Assembly: GCF_025567385.1 (NCBI RefSeq) | Contig: NZ_JAOQJU010000004.1 | Span: 1-64,000, forward strand | Source of the DNA: Claveliimonas acetigenes | GTDB taxonomy: Bacteria; Bacillota; Clostridia; Lachnospirales; Lachnospiraceae | Length of the DNA stretch: 64,000 nt | Direction: 5' to 3' | Part shown: in pieces, positions 18,003-27,436 of the stretch | Layout of the letters: each line of letters starts with the position of its first letter | Position numbering within the stretch: the stretch's first letter is position 1 | The notes under the pieces: model-generated | Seen by the model: only the letters and a program-made list of their open reading frames with translations | Databases searched by the model: none | What the model was told of the DNA's origin: nothing | Translations under genes and position numbers: made by a program

Positions 18003-18179
18003 ATGTCAGAAAAAAGATGTTATACAGTTCAAGAGTTACAGGAAATCTTAGGAGTCAGCAGACCTACTATTTATAACCTTTTAAAGAAAAAGGAATTCCG
18101 GTGGATCCAGTTGGATGGCGGAAAGTATCGCATCTCTAAGAAGAGTTTCGATGACTGGCTCGATAACTTGGAACAATAA
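18003..18179 (+). CDS. Excisionase-like HTH protein
   Basis: 58 residues. YTVQELQEILGVSRPTIYNL and FRWIQLDGGKYRISKKSFDD form a winged helix of the MerR/Xis/AlpA type. Such proteins bend DNA at att sites or regulate integrase. Upstream of a four-HTH protein and a tyrosine integrase, it is the likely directionality factor. GAGGATAAAG supplies a ribosome site. Confidence 0.8.
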   Translation: MSEKRCYTVQELQEILGVSRPTIYNLLKKKEFRWIQLDGGKYRISKKSFDDWLDNLEQ

Positions 18180-18299
18180 AAAACAGGGTGTTGATCAGGC
18201 AGATTTTGTCTGCAATCGACATCCTAAATTTTTATCTGGATTTGAGATATGATATAAGAAAAAAAACTAACACTAAAAAAGACAGGAAGTGAAGAATAA

Positions 18300-19289
18300 A
18301 TGGCAACAGCAATTATGAAACAAAAAGAAGTTCCGGAAATGGACGATGTTGAAGAGATCATTTCAAAGATATCAGAAGACAGTCCTTACAAACGGCGTCC
18401 GACACAAAAGAGAACCTGGATGACCGTGCCGGAAATGGGAAAGCTGCTGGGATTAAAAAAGACAGATCGATACTGGCTGGTGCATAAAAATGTTTTTGAA
18501 TCTAAAGAGATTGCTGGAAAGATACGAATCAATATTGCCAGCTTTGAAAAATGGTACGCCAATCAGATTAAATACCATAAAGTTACCGGAGAAGAACCAG
18601 GGAAAGAATTGAAATCCTGGTCCTATTCCGTTAAGGAAGTTGCGGATCTGTTGGGTGTTGATGAGTATCTTGTTTATGATTTACTCAAGAAAAATCAAAT
18701 GGAAGCTGTTATTGTCGATTACTGGAAACGAATACCAAAAGAATCTTTTCAGAACTGGTATAAAAGCCAGTCCCGGTATCGAACAAAGGAAGACAGAAAA
18801 AAAGACGCTCTTCTGGAAGATGCAACAATTACGATGCCTGAGATGGCACAGCTGCTTGGAACAACCAGAAGCGCAGTATATACAATTCTTGATAATCCAA
18901 AGTATAGTCATTTTTTTGAATTCATTGTGATTGCAGAAAAGAAAAGGATCACAAAAGAGAGTTTTCGAAAATTCCTGGAAGGTCAGGATCGGTATAAGCT
19001 GGATCCATCGAATGATTATGAAGAACTTGCACAGGAACAAAATATTGCCCTGGCTAATTTCCGGCGGAAGAAATTATCACAGACCGGAATACGAGGAAGC
19101 AATGGAAATATAAAGTATCTTACTTTTGATGAAGCTTCCTATCTGGCAAAGGTCAGCAGAAGCATGATTAACAAGTGGGCGGATAAAGGAAAGTTCACAG
19201 TAATAAAAGTTGGCAGTCGAGTTAGGATCCGTCGGGATGAATTTGAGGACTGGATGGAGCAAAGAGATTTGGAAAGGAGTATGCAATAA
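18300..19289 (+). CDS. Protein with four tandem excisionase-type HTH domains
   Basis: 329 residues containing four copies of the wing-helix pattern: about 38-92 (WMTVPEMGKLLGL), 104-157 (YSVKEVADLLGVDEYLVYDL), 172-231 (ITMPEMAQLLGTTRSAVYTI) and 272-320 (LTFDEASYLAKVSRSMINKW). Each ends in an RI..ESFxxW-like wing. It probably binds several att or operator repeats at once. The integrase starts 2 nt after its stop. Confidence 0.75.
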   Translation: MATAIMKQKEVPEMDDVEEIISKISEDSPYKRRPTQKRTWMTVPEMGKLLGLKKTDRYWLVHKNVFESKEIAGKIRINIASFEKWYANQIKYHKVTGEEPGKELKSWSYSVKEVADLLGVDEYLVYDLLKKNQMEAVIVDYWKRIPKESFQNWYKSQSRYRTKEDRKKDALLEDATITMPEMAQLLGTTRSAVYTILDNPKYSHFFEFIVIAEKKRITKESFRKFLEGQDRYKLDPSNDYEELAQEQNIALANFRRKKLSQTGIRGSNGNIKYLTFDEASYLAKVSRSMINKWADKGKFTVIKVGSRVRIRRDEFEDWMEQRDLERSMQ

Positions 19290-19290
19290 T

Positions 19291-20682
19291 ATGGCATCTA
19301 TAAGAGAACGAAACGGAAAATTTAATGTAATCTATTCTTATACGAATGAAAAAGGTGAGAGGAAACAGAAGTGGGAAACCTATGAAACGAAAGCCGAAGC
19401 AAAGAGAAGAAAAAAAGAAATTGAATATAAAAAAGAGATGGGATCATTTGTCGTCCGTAAATGCAAAACACTGGACGAGCTTATTACAGAATATGTTGCA
19501 CTTTATGGCAAAGAAAACTGGGCGCTTTCTACATATGAAGGAAATGTCTCTCTTATCAATAACTATATTCTTCCGATCATTGGTGATACGAAACTCTCAG
19601 AGATCAATACCCGTTTCATCGAAAGATATTATCAGAGTCTTTTGAAGAGACGTGCAGTTATCAATCCATTGAATAAAACCAGTCGAAATGAATTTGTATC
19701 TTCCAGTACGGTCAGGGATATTAATAAGCTGCTTAGAAACTGTTTTGAACAGGCAGTGAAATGGGAGTTGATGGAGAAGAATCCTTGCACCCATGCGACT
19801 GTACCAAAACATAAATCACAAAAAAGAGACATCTGGACAGCGGATACATTGATGTATGCGCTCAGTGTCTGTGAAGATGAACGATTAAAGCTCGCAATTA
19901 ATCTATCTTTCTCATGTTCCCTGCGACTTGGTGAGCTGCTTGGTCTTACCTGGGATTGTGTAGATATTTCTCCTGAGGCAATTGAAGAAAACCGTGCATA
20001 TGTCTTCATCAACAAAGAATCACAGCGTATAAGAAAAGAATCTTTAAATGCATTGGATGGAAAAGATGTGTTGTTGGTATTTCCGACAAATCATAAGAAG
20101 AATTCTACGGTCCGTATTCTGAAAACACCGAAGACAGAAAGTAGTGTACGTAAGATATTCTTACCAAAGAGTGTCGCTAATATGTTGGTAGACTGGAAAG
20201 TTGAGCAAGATGAAATGAAAGAAATTCTTGGTGATGAATATATGGACTATAACCTGGTTATGGCAAGTACCTTTGGTCTTCCTCTCGGAGATGGAGCAAT
20301 CCGTGGTCCTTTAAAGAAACTGATCGAGGACTATAATCTCCCACCGGTTGTATTTCACAGTTTCCGTCATAGCAGCGTTACTTATAAGCTGAAATTGAAT
20401 GGTGGAGACATCAAGGCGGTACAGGGTGATTCCGGCCATGCTCAAGTCAATATGGTTACGGATGTGTACTCTCATATCCTGGATGATGACCGAAGGAAAA
20501 ATGCAGAGCTTTTTGAAGAAGCATTTTATGAGAAAAAGAATCTGGATCCACAGATGCATGTACAGCTGGAAAATAATAATGCACCTGTTGCTGATGAAGT
20601 CGATCCGGAACTTCTGGCAAAAGTATTGGCAAATCCGGAGATGCGGGCGTTGCTCAATTCACTGGCGAAGACGATGAAGTAA
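19291..20682 (+). CDS. int: Tyrosine recombinase (integrase)
   Basis: 463 residues from ATG 19291 (GGAAAGGAG upstream). N-terminal AP2-like arm-binding domain (1-50), core-binding domain (60-170), catalytic domain with R212 (SLRLGELLGLTW), HSFRHSS near 355-361, GHAQ and the nucleophile in DVYSHI near 392. All catalytic residues appear present. It integrates and excises the element at the adjacent tRNA-Arg end. Translationally close to the preceding HTH gene. Confidence 0.93.
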   Translation: MASIRERNGKFNVIYSYTNEKGERKQKWETYETKAEAKRRKKEIEYKKEMGSFVVRKCKTLDELITEYVALYGKENWALSTYEGNVSLINNYILPIIGDTKLSEINTRFIERYYQSLLKRRAVINPLNKTSRNEFVSSSTVRDINKLLRNCFEQAVKWELMEKNPCTHATVPKHKSQKRDIWTADTLMYALSVCEDERLKLAINLSFSCSLRLGELLGLTWDCVDISPEAIEENRAYVFINKESQRIRKESLNALDGKDVLLVFPTNHKKNSTVRILKTPKTESSVRKIFLPKSVANMLVDWKVEQDEMKEILGDEYMDYNLVMASTFGLPLGDGAIRGPLKKLIEDYNLPPVVFHSFRHSSVTYKLKLNGGDIKAVQGDSGHAQVNMVTDVYSHILDDDRRKNAELFEEAFYEKKNLDPQMHVQLENNNAPVADEVDPELLAKVLANPEMRALLNSLAKTMK

Positions 20683-20708
20683 TTAGTCTATCTCCATCAT
20701 ATCTATTG

Positions 20709-20745
20709 GAATCTCCATCATTTGATGATGGAATGATGGAGATTC
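20709..20745. terminator. Perfect hairpin after integrase
   Basis: 14-bp arms GAATCTCCATCATT/AATGATGGAGATTC around a 9-nt loop; no clear T-run, so it may be a terminator or an att-region structure. Confidence 0.5.
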
Positions 20746-21118
20746 AGTTACAAAAAAGGTTACAGATATTTTTACTGAATAAAATTTGCCAGTCAAAAAC
20801 GCATGGACAAACCGTCTCGTATGCGTTATATTATTTATAGACAAGAAAATATCTTGTGCTTTCGATAGGAAGTTTAATTGAATACTGTTTACCATGATCG
20901 AACGTACGAAGCATGGTGGTCATATAACAGATGTCGATGGTAATATCAAGGCATTCCCCAATTATTAGCTGGAGCAAACAATCAGCTAACTTTCAGAGCT
21001 TTACAGAGCTTGACAGAGGGGGTATTCAGAATAACTCAAATTGAATCGGAAACAGTTTTTAATAGTGTCCCATATGGGTTTACCTTACCTCAGATTGACA
21101 GAGAGTGACAATAGGTTG
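20746..21118. other. Non-coding att-side region
   Basis: No gene. It holds two TTGACAGAG direct repeats (near 21010 and 21093) and short palindromes, which could be integrase arm sites. Confidence 0.4.
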
Positions 21119-21164
21119 GAGCTCTCCTAAGCGCTAGCTGTGGGTTCGATTCCCGCAGGGGACG
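21119..21164 (+). other. tRNA-Arg(CCT) 3' fragment, attR
   Basis: The sequence reads as the anticodon loop (CTCCTAA), variable arm, T-arm GTGGGTTCGATTCCCGC and acceptor end AGGGGACG of an arginine tRNA. The 5' half is absent, as expected where an element inserted into the 3' end of the gene. The complete tRNA should lie beyond the other end of the element. Confidence 0.75.
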
Positions 21165-21166
21165 GT

Positions 21167-21222
21167 TGCAAACAAAGCGGTAATGATTAGCAGAAAATGC
21201 TATGTCATGAACCGCTTTTTTG
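21167..21222 (+). repeat. tRNA terminator, copy 1 of a duplicated att segment
   Basis: AAAGCGGT...ACCGCTTTTTT hairpin, the probable original terminator of the tRNA gene. A nearly identical segment recurs at 24277-24335. Confidence 0.8.
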
Positions 21223-21354
21223 TTTTCAATGAGATGAAAAAAAGCAGGACGAGAATGAATTTCCAGCTAATTTGAAGTGATTTTCGTTAGCTGAAACAAT
21301 AGAATATTTCATTAGCTATAGCTAAGTCAAAGAAACCTCCACTGGAGCTTCCTT

Positions 21355-21678
21355 TATCTCATAAAGATACAAAAGAAATCCTGGGGGATGAATATCTGGA
21401 TTATAACCTGGTCATGGCAAGTACTTTTGGACTTCCTTAGGGTGATGGTGCCATCAGAAAGCCATTGAATCAATTGAACAAGGAGCATAATCTCCCACCG
21501 GTGGTCTTCCACAGTCTGAGATATAGTAGTGTTACGTATAAGCTGAAACTGAATGACGGAGATATCAAGGCAGTACAGGGCGGTTCCGGATGGCGTGGAT
21601 GCAGAACTGCTTGCAAAGGTTCTTAATAATCCTGAGATGGTGGCGCTACTCACGTCACTGGCGAAGACGATGAAATAA
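21355..21678 (+). pseudogene. Integrase C-terminal remnant
   Basis: Reads EILGDEYLDYNLVMASTFGLP, then an in-frame TAG, then LPPVVFHSLRYSSVTYKLKL and a deletion before the conserved C-terminal end. It is a close paralogue of the intact integrase (about 20210-20682). It marks an earlier, related element at the same site. Confidence 0.8.
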
Positions 21679-21909
21679 TTATAGTGAAATGTCCATCATT
21701 TGATAGCAAAATGAAGGAGATTTTGATAAGAAGTTTATTACGAAGCATTTCAGGAAAGTTCCAGTGGATAAGAGGAGAATGGAAATTGTATAACAGAATT
21801 AAAATATTTGCAATCACCAATATTTTCATGGTAATCGAGAAGAGATTGTGTTATACTAATTCAATTAGAGGTAATTGTAATAGATCATTATAATACGGGA
21901 GAAAATAAC

Positions 21910-22134
21910 ATGGATGTATGCTATAACAAGCTGTTCAAATTATTAATTGACAAAGGAATGAAAAAGACGGAGTTTGCTAAAGAGGTTGGGATTAGTGCTA
22001 ATACACTTGCAAAATTATCCCATAATGAAAATGTTTCAATGGAAATTATTGTTCGAATTTGTAGGAAAATGAATTGTACAGTTGATGAAATCATGGATAT
22101 ACTTCCAGAGACTATGAATGATTCATTATATTAA
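21910..22134 (+). CDS. XRE-family regulator beside Septu
   Basis: 74 residues, single Cro/C1 HTH (KLFKLLIDKGMKKTEFAKEV, GISANTLAKLSHNENVSMEI). GGGAG site upstream. It ends 40 nt before ptuA and is the probable repressor of the defence genes. A homologue lies beside the R-M genes at 49378-49587. Confidence 0.8.
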   Translation: MDVCYNKLFKLLIDKGMKKTEFAKEVGISANTLAKLSHNENVSMEIIVRICRKMNCTVDEIMDILPETMNDSLY

Positions 22135-22173
22135 CAAGGGATTATATATTGATTCCAGGAAAGGAGTTTTCAT

Positions 22174-23457
22174 ATGTTTTTAAATTCAATCGTACTTCAT
22201 AATTTCAGAAGATTTGAAAAATTGAAAGTTTATTTTAGAAATCGTTTATCAGTAATTGTTGGTGGAAATGGGGCAGGAAAATCAACAATTTTGGAAGCAG
22301 CAACAATTGCAGCCGGGACGCTGACATCTGCTATGGATGGATTGACAAACTATGGCATTAAGAAAGATGATGCCTACTATAAATATTTTGATATTGGAAG
22401 TGTTGTGGATGTTCAACCGCAGTTTCCAGTAGAAATATTTGCAGAAGGTACAGTAAACGAAAAAAATATAAAGTGGGCAAGAACGCTGAATTCTGCAAAA
22501 GGACGAGGAAGTCTGGCTAATGCGAAAGAAATCACTGCTATTGCGGCAGAATATCAGGATCGAATGCGAAATGGCGATATTAGTTTAAAACTTCCGATTA
22601 TTTCTTATTATGGAACAGGGCGTTTATGGGATCAGCATAGAGAAAAAAAGAATGATACATTTGAAAAGAATACCAGAAGCAATGGCTATATTGATAGTCT
22701 TGATGGGGCAGCAAATGATAAATTAATGATGAAGTGGTTTCAGAAAATGACAATTCAACAGTACCAGAGAAACCAGTCAATTCCGGAATTTACTGCTGTT
22801 TGTCAGGCAATGGAACAATGTTTCCAATCTATTACCGGGTACTCAGATGTAAAAGTGCAATATAATTTGGATACAAAAGAAATTGACGTAATATATAAGG
22901 ATCTAAATAGTCACTATGCACGTATACCAATGACACAATTAAGTGATGGTTATCGGTGTACGATCAGTTTGATCGCAGATATTGCATACCGTATGGCGAT
23001 TTTGAATCCTCAGTTACTGAATCATGTTTTAGAAGAAACCGAAGGAATTGTTTTAATTGATGAAGTGGATCTTCATTTGCATCCATCCTGGCAGCAAAGA
23101 ATTTTAAAAGATCTTCTTTCGATATTCCCTAAAGTTCAATTCATTGTGAGTACGCATGCACCTGCGGTAATAAATTCTGTAGATAGTGACAGTCTGATTA
23201 TATTAAAAGATGATGAAATTATTACGGCACCGGATGAAACCTATGGAAAAGATGTTAATACCATTCTCAGAGAAGTCATGGAGGTATCTGAAAGACCTCA
23301 TGATGTCAAACAGTTATTTGGTGAGTTCTATGAATTGCTGGATGCAGATGATTATGCAGGAGCAGAGAAAAAATTGAACCGATTAGAAGAATTATTGGGA
23401 AATAATGATGGCGAAGTAAATGCCTGCCGGGTACGATTGGAATTAGAGCAATTATGA
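22174..23457 (+). CDS. ptuA: Septu-like ATPase PtuA
   Basis: 427 residues, AAAGGAG upstream. AAA/SMC-type ATPase: Walker A GGNGAGKST near 30-38, signature-like LSDGYRCTISLIADI near 256, Walker B/D-loop VLIDEVDLHLHPSWQ near 292-306 and STHAPAVI near 325. In Septu systems this ATPase assembles with an HNH nuclease to stop phage infection. The HNH gene follows 10 nt downstream. No reverse transcriptase is nearby, so it is not a retron. Confidence 0.85.
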   Translation: MFLNSIVLHNFRRFEKLKVYFRNRLSVIVGGNGAGKSTILEAATIAAGTLTSAMDGLTNYGIKKDDAYYKYFDIGSVVDVQPQFPVEIFAEGTVNEKNIKWARTLNSAKGRGSLANAKEITAIAAEYQDRMRNGDISLKLPIISYYGTGRLWDQHREKKNDTFEKNTRSNGYIDSLDGAANDKLMMKWFQKMTIQQYQRNQSIPEFTAVCQAMEQCFQSITGYSDVKVQYNLDTKEIDVIYKDLNSHYARIPMTQLSDGYRCTISLIADIAYRMAILNPQLLNHVLEETEGIVLIDEVDLHLHPSWQQRILKDLLSIFPKVQFIVSTHAPAVINSVDSDSLIILKDDEIITAPDETYGKDVNTILREVMEVSERPHDVKQLFGEFYELLDADDYAGAEKKLNRLEELLGNNDGEVNACRVRLELEQL

Positions 23458-23467
23458 GGTGACAACC

Positions 23468-24133
23468 ATGATAGAAATTAAGAAAGGCAGAGAACCAAAA
23501 GAATTAGTGGAATATCGCCAATTACCGGATGCTTCATATGAAAATATGGATAGTCATTTGAAAAATATTGTATTAGATCATCTATTACACGAGCAAGGGC
23601 ATCTTTGTGCGTATTGTATGAGACGTATTCCGGAAAAAAGAAAGTTACCAATTGGTGTTCAAGGTGCAACCATAGAACATTGGTTTCCGAGAAATCCAGA
23701 TAGTGGCGAAGATTATGGACAGGGATTAGATTATCGAAATATGCTGGCCGTTTGTTCGGGAAATCGTGGTTGTGGTGATGAAAGAAATCTGACATGTGAT
23801 GCTAAAAGAGGAAACGATAAGTTAACCGTAAATCCCTGTAATTCAAAAACATTACACAGCATTACATATTCACATAATGGAAAGATTAAGTCTACGGATA
23901 CACGAATTGATGAGGATTTAAATGAGAGATTAAATCTGAATTCAGAAGTTGTTTCATTACCAGAAAATCGTAAACAGGTACTTGATGCTTTGATTATGAA
24001 TATCAAAGAAAAACATCCGGCCGGTGATATAAAACCATATTGCAGAAGAAAACTGGAACAGATTAAATCAATGGATGATGATAAAATTCCGTTTGTCGGC
24101 ATATTGATCTGGTGGTTGGAGAAGCATTCTTAA
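23468..24133 (+). CDS. ptuB: Septu-like HNH endonuclease PtuB
   Basis: 221 residues from ATG 23468 (GAGGTG spaced 6 nt; a GTG at 23459 is the alternative). It matches the HNH family shared by Septu and some retrons: CAYC near 47, IEHWFPR near 68-74, DYRNMLAVCSGNRGCG and CDAKRGNDKL. The nuclease cuts DNA when the ATPase senses infection. Same operon as ptuA. Confidence 0.85.
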   Translation: MIEIKKGREPKELVEYRQLPDASYENMDSHLKNIVLDHLLHEQGHLCAYCMRRIPEKRKLPIGVQGATIEHWFPRNPDSGEDYGQGLDYRNMLAVCSGNRGCGDERNLTCDAKRGNDKLTVNPCNSKTLHSITYSHNGKIKSTDTRIDEDLNERLNLNSEVVSLPENRKQVLDALIMNIKEKHPAGDIKPYCRRKLEQIKSMDDDKIPFVGILIWWLEKHS

Positions 24134-24251
24134 TATGGATAGCGTTGCTATATCAGAAAGAAGGAGATATATTTCTGTAGTCGAAACCCCATAGACAAAT
24201 CGACAATAACATTGTATAGTAATAATAGAAATCTGGTCAATTGAATATTGT

Positions 24252-24335
24252 TTATCATTCCCGCTTGCGAGGGGATGGTAGCAAATAAAGCGGTAATGAT
24301 TAGCAGAAAATGCTATATCATGAACCGCTTTTTTT
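24252..24335 (+). repeat. Second tRNA-end plus terminator copy (att remnant)
   Basis: A degenerate T-arm (ATTCCCGC) and AGGGGATGG are followed by the same terminator as at 21167-21222, with only a few differences. Preceded by AATTGAATATTGTTTATCAT, also seen near 20875. It closes a 3.1 kb segment holding the Septu genes. Confidence 0.8.
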
Positions 24336-24560
24336 GTTGTTCCTGTGTATGAAAAAATGATCTTGAAGACACTGAGTGATAATCGTGACGGAAGTAATAA
24401 TGCAGGTATCTAAGGTTTGGAATTATATTTGATTGGAATTAAGTATTTCTAATGAGAAGAATAGTTGGTATAATGGGCAAGGTGATTATAAGTGAATTGA
24501 AAAGTGATTTCTACAGAGTGTGGCGAAGTGGCAAAAGAGATTGTAGAAAGAGAGGAAACT

Positions 24561-24917
24561 ATGCAGACAAGGCAGGAGGCAATACAATATTGCCATTCAT
24601 TTCAAGATGTATATGAAGACTATCCTTTTCATGATGATAATTGGTGTGTTATGCGTCATAAGAAAAATAAGAAGACCTTTGCTCTTATTTATGATAAAGA
24701 CGGATATGTATGGATAAATGTAAAATGTGACCCGGAATGGAGAGAATTCTGGAGAAATGCTTTTGAATCTGTTGTCCCGGCTTATCACATGAACAAGACA
24801 CACTGGAATTCTATTATTCTGGATGGATCTATTACGGATAAAGATATCCGGCGAATGATCGGGGAAAGTTATGATTTGACGAAAGGAAAGATTTGTAATT
24901 ATGGTACAAGAAAATGA
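24561..24917 (+). CDS. MmcQ/YjbR family protein
   Basis: 118 residues from ATG 24561 (AGAGGAAAC). Typical features: an N-terminal helix with ALIYDKDGYVWINVKCDPEW, then VVPAYHMNKTHWNSIILDGS and a final helix. YjbR proteins adopt a double-wing DNA-binding-like fold of unclear role. It overlaps the acetyltransferase start by 4 nt (ATGA). Confidence 0.85.
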   Translation: MQTRQEAIQYCHSFQDVYEDYPFHDDNWCVMRHKKNKKTFALIYDKDGYVWINVKCDPEWREFWRNAFESVVPAYHMNKTHWNSIILDGSITDKDIRRMIGESYDLTKGKICNYGTRK

Positions 24918-25336
24918 TTCGAAGATTTGAAACAAGAGATATCGATGAAGTAATGTCCTTATGGCTTCATGCAAATATAGAGAGCCATTCTTTTATAGAA
25001 GCAGATTATTGGAAAAAGAATTATGATATGGTCGGAAAACTGATTCCTGAAGCAGAAGTATTTGTGGCAGAAGAAAATGAGGAGCTTCAGGGTTTTATCG
25101 GTTTGACAGATACTTATATAGCCGGGATCTTTGTAAAGGCAACGGAACAATCAAAAGGGATCGGAACAGAACTGCTTCGCACCGTTATGAAGCGAAAGGA
25201 TCATTTGAAACTGAATGTGTATAAGAAAAATATAAGAGCGGTAGTGTTCTATCAGCATCGCGGATTCAAAATTGTGAATCAGGAAATAGATGAAAATACA
25301 GCAGAAGAAGAATATACAATGGAATGGCATCGTTAG
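24914..25336 (+). CDS. GNAT family N-acetyltransferase
   Basis: 140 residues. Acetyl-CoA loop QSKGIGTELL and the C-terminal NVYKKNIRAVVFYQHRGFKI block are clear. Substrate unknown. Cotranscribed with the YjbR gene by a 4-nt overlap. Confidence 0.85.
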   Translation: MIRRFETRDIDEVMSLWLHANIESHSFIEADYWKKNYDMVGKLIPEAEVFVAEENEELQGFIGLTDTYIAGIFVKATEQSKGIGTELLRTVMKRKDHLKLNVYKKNIRAVVFYQHRGFKIVNQEIDENTAEEEYTMEWHR

Positions 25337-25570
25337 GTGGGAGCGCAACATATAAATTGGTAGGTGGAATTGCAGAAGGTTATCCGGATGTTCCGGAACT
25401 GTTATGAAAAAGAACAGTCGCATATACCAGTAGCTGATTCCGACATTGGAAAGACATTGGAAACAAATCTTATACCACAAGTATAATTTACAATCGTGGA
25501 AAAAAGTGTTATCCTATGTTATAGAAAGATTAAAAGCGGTTTCGAAGAAAGAACCGGAAAGGAAAAAGAT

Positions 25571-25711
25571 ATGTTCACAATAATCAGTAAGTTTTATCTT
25601 AATAGCGAACTTAAATATGAAGCACTGCATGCATATATGCAAGGCTATGATGCTGTGCGCTTGGATCAGATGAAGCATTATTGGGATTTGTGTAGAAAAC
25701 GCAGGGAGTAA
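25571..25711 (+). CDS. Small hypothetical protein
   Basis: 46 residues, purine-rich GGAAAAAG before ATG. Helical (LKYEALHAYMQGYDAVRLDQ). Between it and the GNAT gene lies a startless 23-codon fragment ending VPELL (25338-25407). Confidence 0.35.
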   Translation: MFTIISKFYLNSELKYEALHAYMQGYDAVRLDQMKHYWDLCRKRRE

Positions 25712-25764
25712 TGGAAGAGTTATAAAAGAAGACTCCGTGTAAAATAGATACATAGATTTTCAGG

Positions 25765-25798
25765 ATCGCTTATCTGGTGAAGGTAGGCGATTTTTTTT
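25765..25798 (+). terminator. Rho-independent terminator
   Basis: ATCGCTTA/TAGGCGAT arms and eight T residues. Confidence 0.75.
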
Positions 25799-25885
25799 AT
25801 TCCGTTAGTTCAGTTGATACCCCGCAGGCGCTCCTTGCGGAATATTGAGTCCAATGTAAATGAAACGAAAGAAGGAAATAATCAA

Positions 25886-27094
25886 ATGTTAGAAATAAAA
25901 GGAAAGGTAAACACAGCAATCTGCTATGCGAAAGTTATAGAAGATGAAGCAATCGATCAGATTCGCAGAATGTGTGATTACGATATGACTGCCGGTTCAA
26001 GGATACGTATTATGCCAGATGTTCATGCTGGTAAAGGATGTACGATTGGAACGACCATGACAATCGTGGATAAAGCAGTGCCAAATGTGGTTGGTGTAGA
26101 TATTGGCTGCGGTATGTATACGGTTAATCTTGGAAAAGTTGAGATTGATTTTGAAAAGCTTGATGAAGCATGTCATTTCATTCCATCTGGAATGAATGTT
26201 TGGGAGGGACGTCAGGAAAGATTTAATCTGACAGAACTTAGATGCTACAGAAACCTCAAAGATACAAGAAGACTGGAAAGATCCCTGGGTACTTTAGGTG
26301 GTGGCAATCATTTTATCGAAGTTGATGAGGCTGAAGACGGTACCAAGTATCTGATCATTCATTCAGGCAGCAGAAACCTGGGTAAGCAGGTAGCTGAGCT
26401 TTATCAGAAAATGGCAGTGAATCTTGATCGCGGCTATGGTGAATATTTTGAAAAGAGAGAAGAAATCATCAGAACTTACAAAGAACAGGGAAGAAGGAAA
26501 GATATTCAGGAGGCCTTGAAAGAACTTCATTTCCAGGTTTATGAAAGTCAGCCTTCTATGCCGGATGACCTTTGCTATTTGTCAGGAAAGTATCTTGAGG
26601 ATTATCTTCATGATGTTGTGATTTGTCAGAGTTTTGCTTGTAGAAGCAGAGAGAAGATGTCAGAAATCATTCTTGAAAGAACTGGAATGACAGGAGCAGA
26701 TGGATTTCACACGATTCATAACTATATTGATACGGATGAAATGATTCTGAGAAAAGGCGCAATTGCAGCACATAAAGGTGAAAAAATTCTGATTCCAATC
26801 AATATGAGAGATGGAAGTATTCTTGCGGTAGGAAAAGGAAATCCTGAATGGAATTATTCTGCACCTCATGGAGCAGGAAGAATTATGTCCAGAACCAAAG
26901 CAAAAAATGAGCTTAGTCTGGATCAGTACAAAGAAGAAATGATAGGAGTGTACACAACTTCTGTTAATGAAAATACATTAGATGAAGCACCAATGGCATA
27001 TAAATCACTGGAGGATATTATTGATGTAATCCGTGAATCTGTTGATGTCATTGATGTTATGAAACCTATATATAATTTTAAGGCCTCTGAGTAG
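25886..27094 (+). CDS. rtcB: RNA-splicing ligase RtcB (short form)
   Basis: 402 residues from ATG 25886 (GAAGGAAAT). Joins 2',3'-cyclic phosphate and 5'-OH RNA ends using GTP and Mn2+. Metal and GMP-binding motifs are visible: DVHAGKGCTIGTTM, GVDIGCGM, LGTLGGGNHFIEV, and the C-terminal PHGAGRIMSR with the guanylated histidine. Length fits the shorter RtcB subgroup. A hairpin and a tRNA-D-arm-like stretch precede it. A release or repair role after nuclease damage would fit the neighbouring defence and toxin genes, but that is inference. Confidence 0.9.
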   Translation: MLEIKGKVNTAICYAKVIEDEAIDQIRRMCDYDMTAGSRIRIMPDVHAGKGCTIGTTMTIVDKAVPNVVGVDIGCGMYTVNLGKVEIDFEKLDEACHFIPSGMNVWEGRQERFNLTELRCYRNLKDTRRLERSLGTLGGGNHFIEVDEAEDGTKYLIIHSGSRNLGKQVAELYQKMAVNLDRGYGEYFEKREEIIRTYKEQGRRKDIQEALKELHFQVYESQPSMPDDLCYLSGKYLEDYLHDVVICQSFACRSREKMSEIILERTGMTGADGFHTIHNYIDTDEMILRKGAIAAHKGEKILIPINMRDGSILAVGKGNPEWNYSAPHGAGRIMSRTKAKNELSLDQYKEEMIGVYTTSVNENTLDEAPMAYKSLEDIIDVIRESVDVIDVMKPIYNFKASE

Positions 27095-27181
27095 TGCAAA
27101 GCCTGGAAGAAGCGCAGCGAATCGAGTTTGGGCATTGCAAAGATACCGTTCTTCTCGGAAGGCCGGAAAGAGGTGGACGTT

Positions 27182-27436
27182 ATGTTTATGATGCCAACTA
27201 TTGATATGGTTGCGACTGGAAAGAATATTGAGAGATTGAGAAAGGCAGCAGGTTTGTCGGTGAGAGATTTACAGGATGTCTTTGGTTTTGCAACTCCGCA
27301 GGCAATTTACAAGTGGCAGCGCGGAACTGCAATGCCAACGATTGATAATCTGGTAGTTTTGGCTGCGCTCTTACAAGTAAAGATTGATGATATTCTGGTG
27401 GTTGATGCAGCCATTCAGGTACAGATTAGTGCATGA
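27182..27436 (+). CDS. XRE-family regulator
   Basis: 84 residues; ATG 27182 with AGAGGTGG upstream. HTH with GKNIERLRKAAGLSVRDLQ and FATPQAIYKWQRGTAMPTI. 88 nt after rtcB and probably linked to it. The Clostridia-like sequence ends just after this gene. Confidence 0.8.
   Translation: MFMMPTIDMVATGKNIERLRKAAGLSVRDLQDVFGFATPQAIYKWQRGTAMPTIDNLVVLAALLQVKIDDILVVDAAIQVQISA

Noticed and set aside
22174..24133. Retron-type system because the HNH family is shared with retrons
   Set aside because: No reverse transcriptase or msr-msd-like structure nearby; a plain Septu pair fits.
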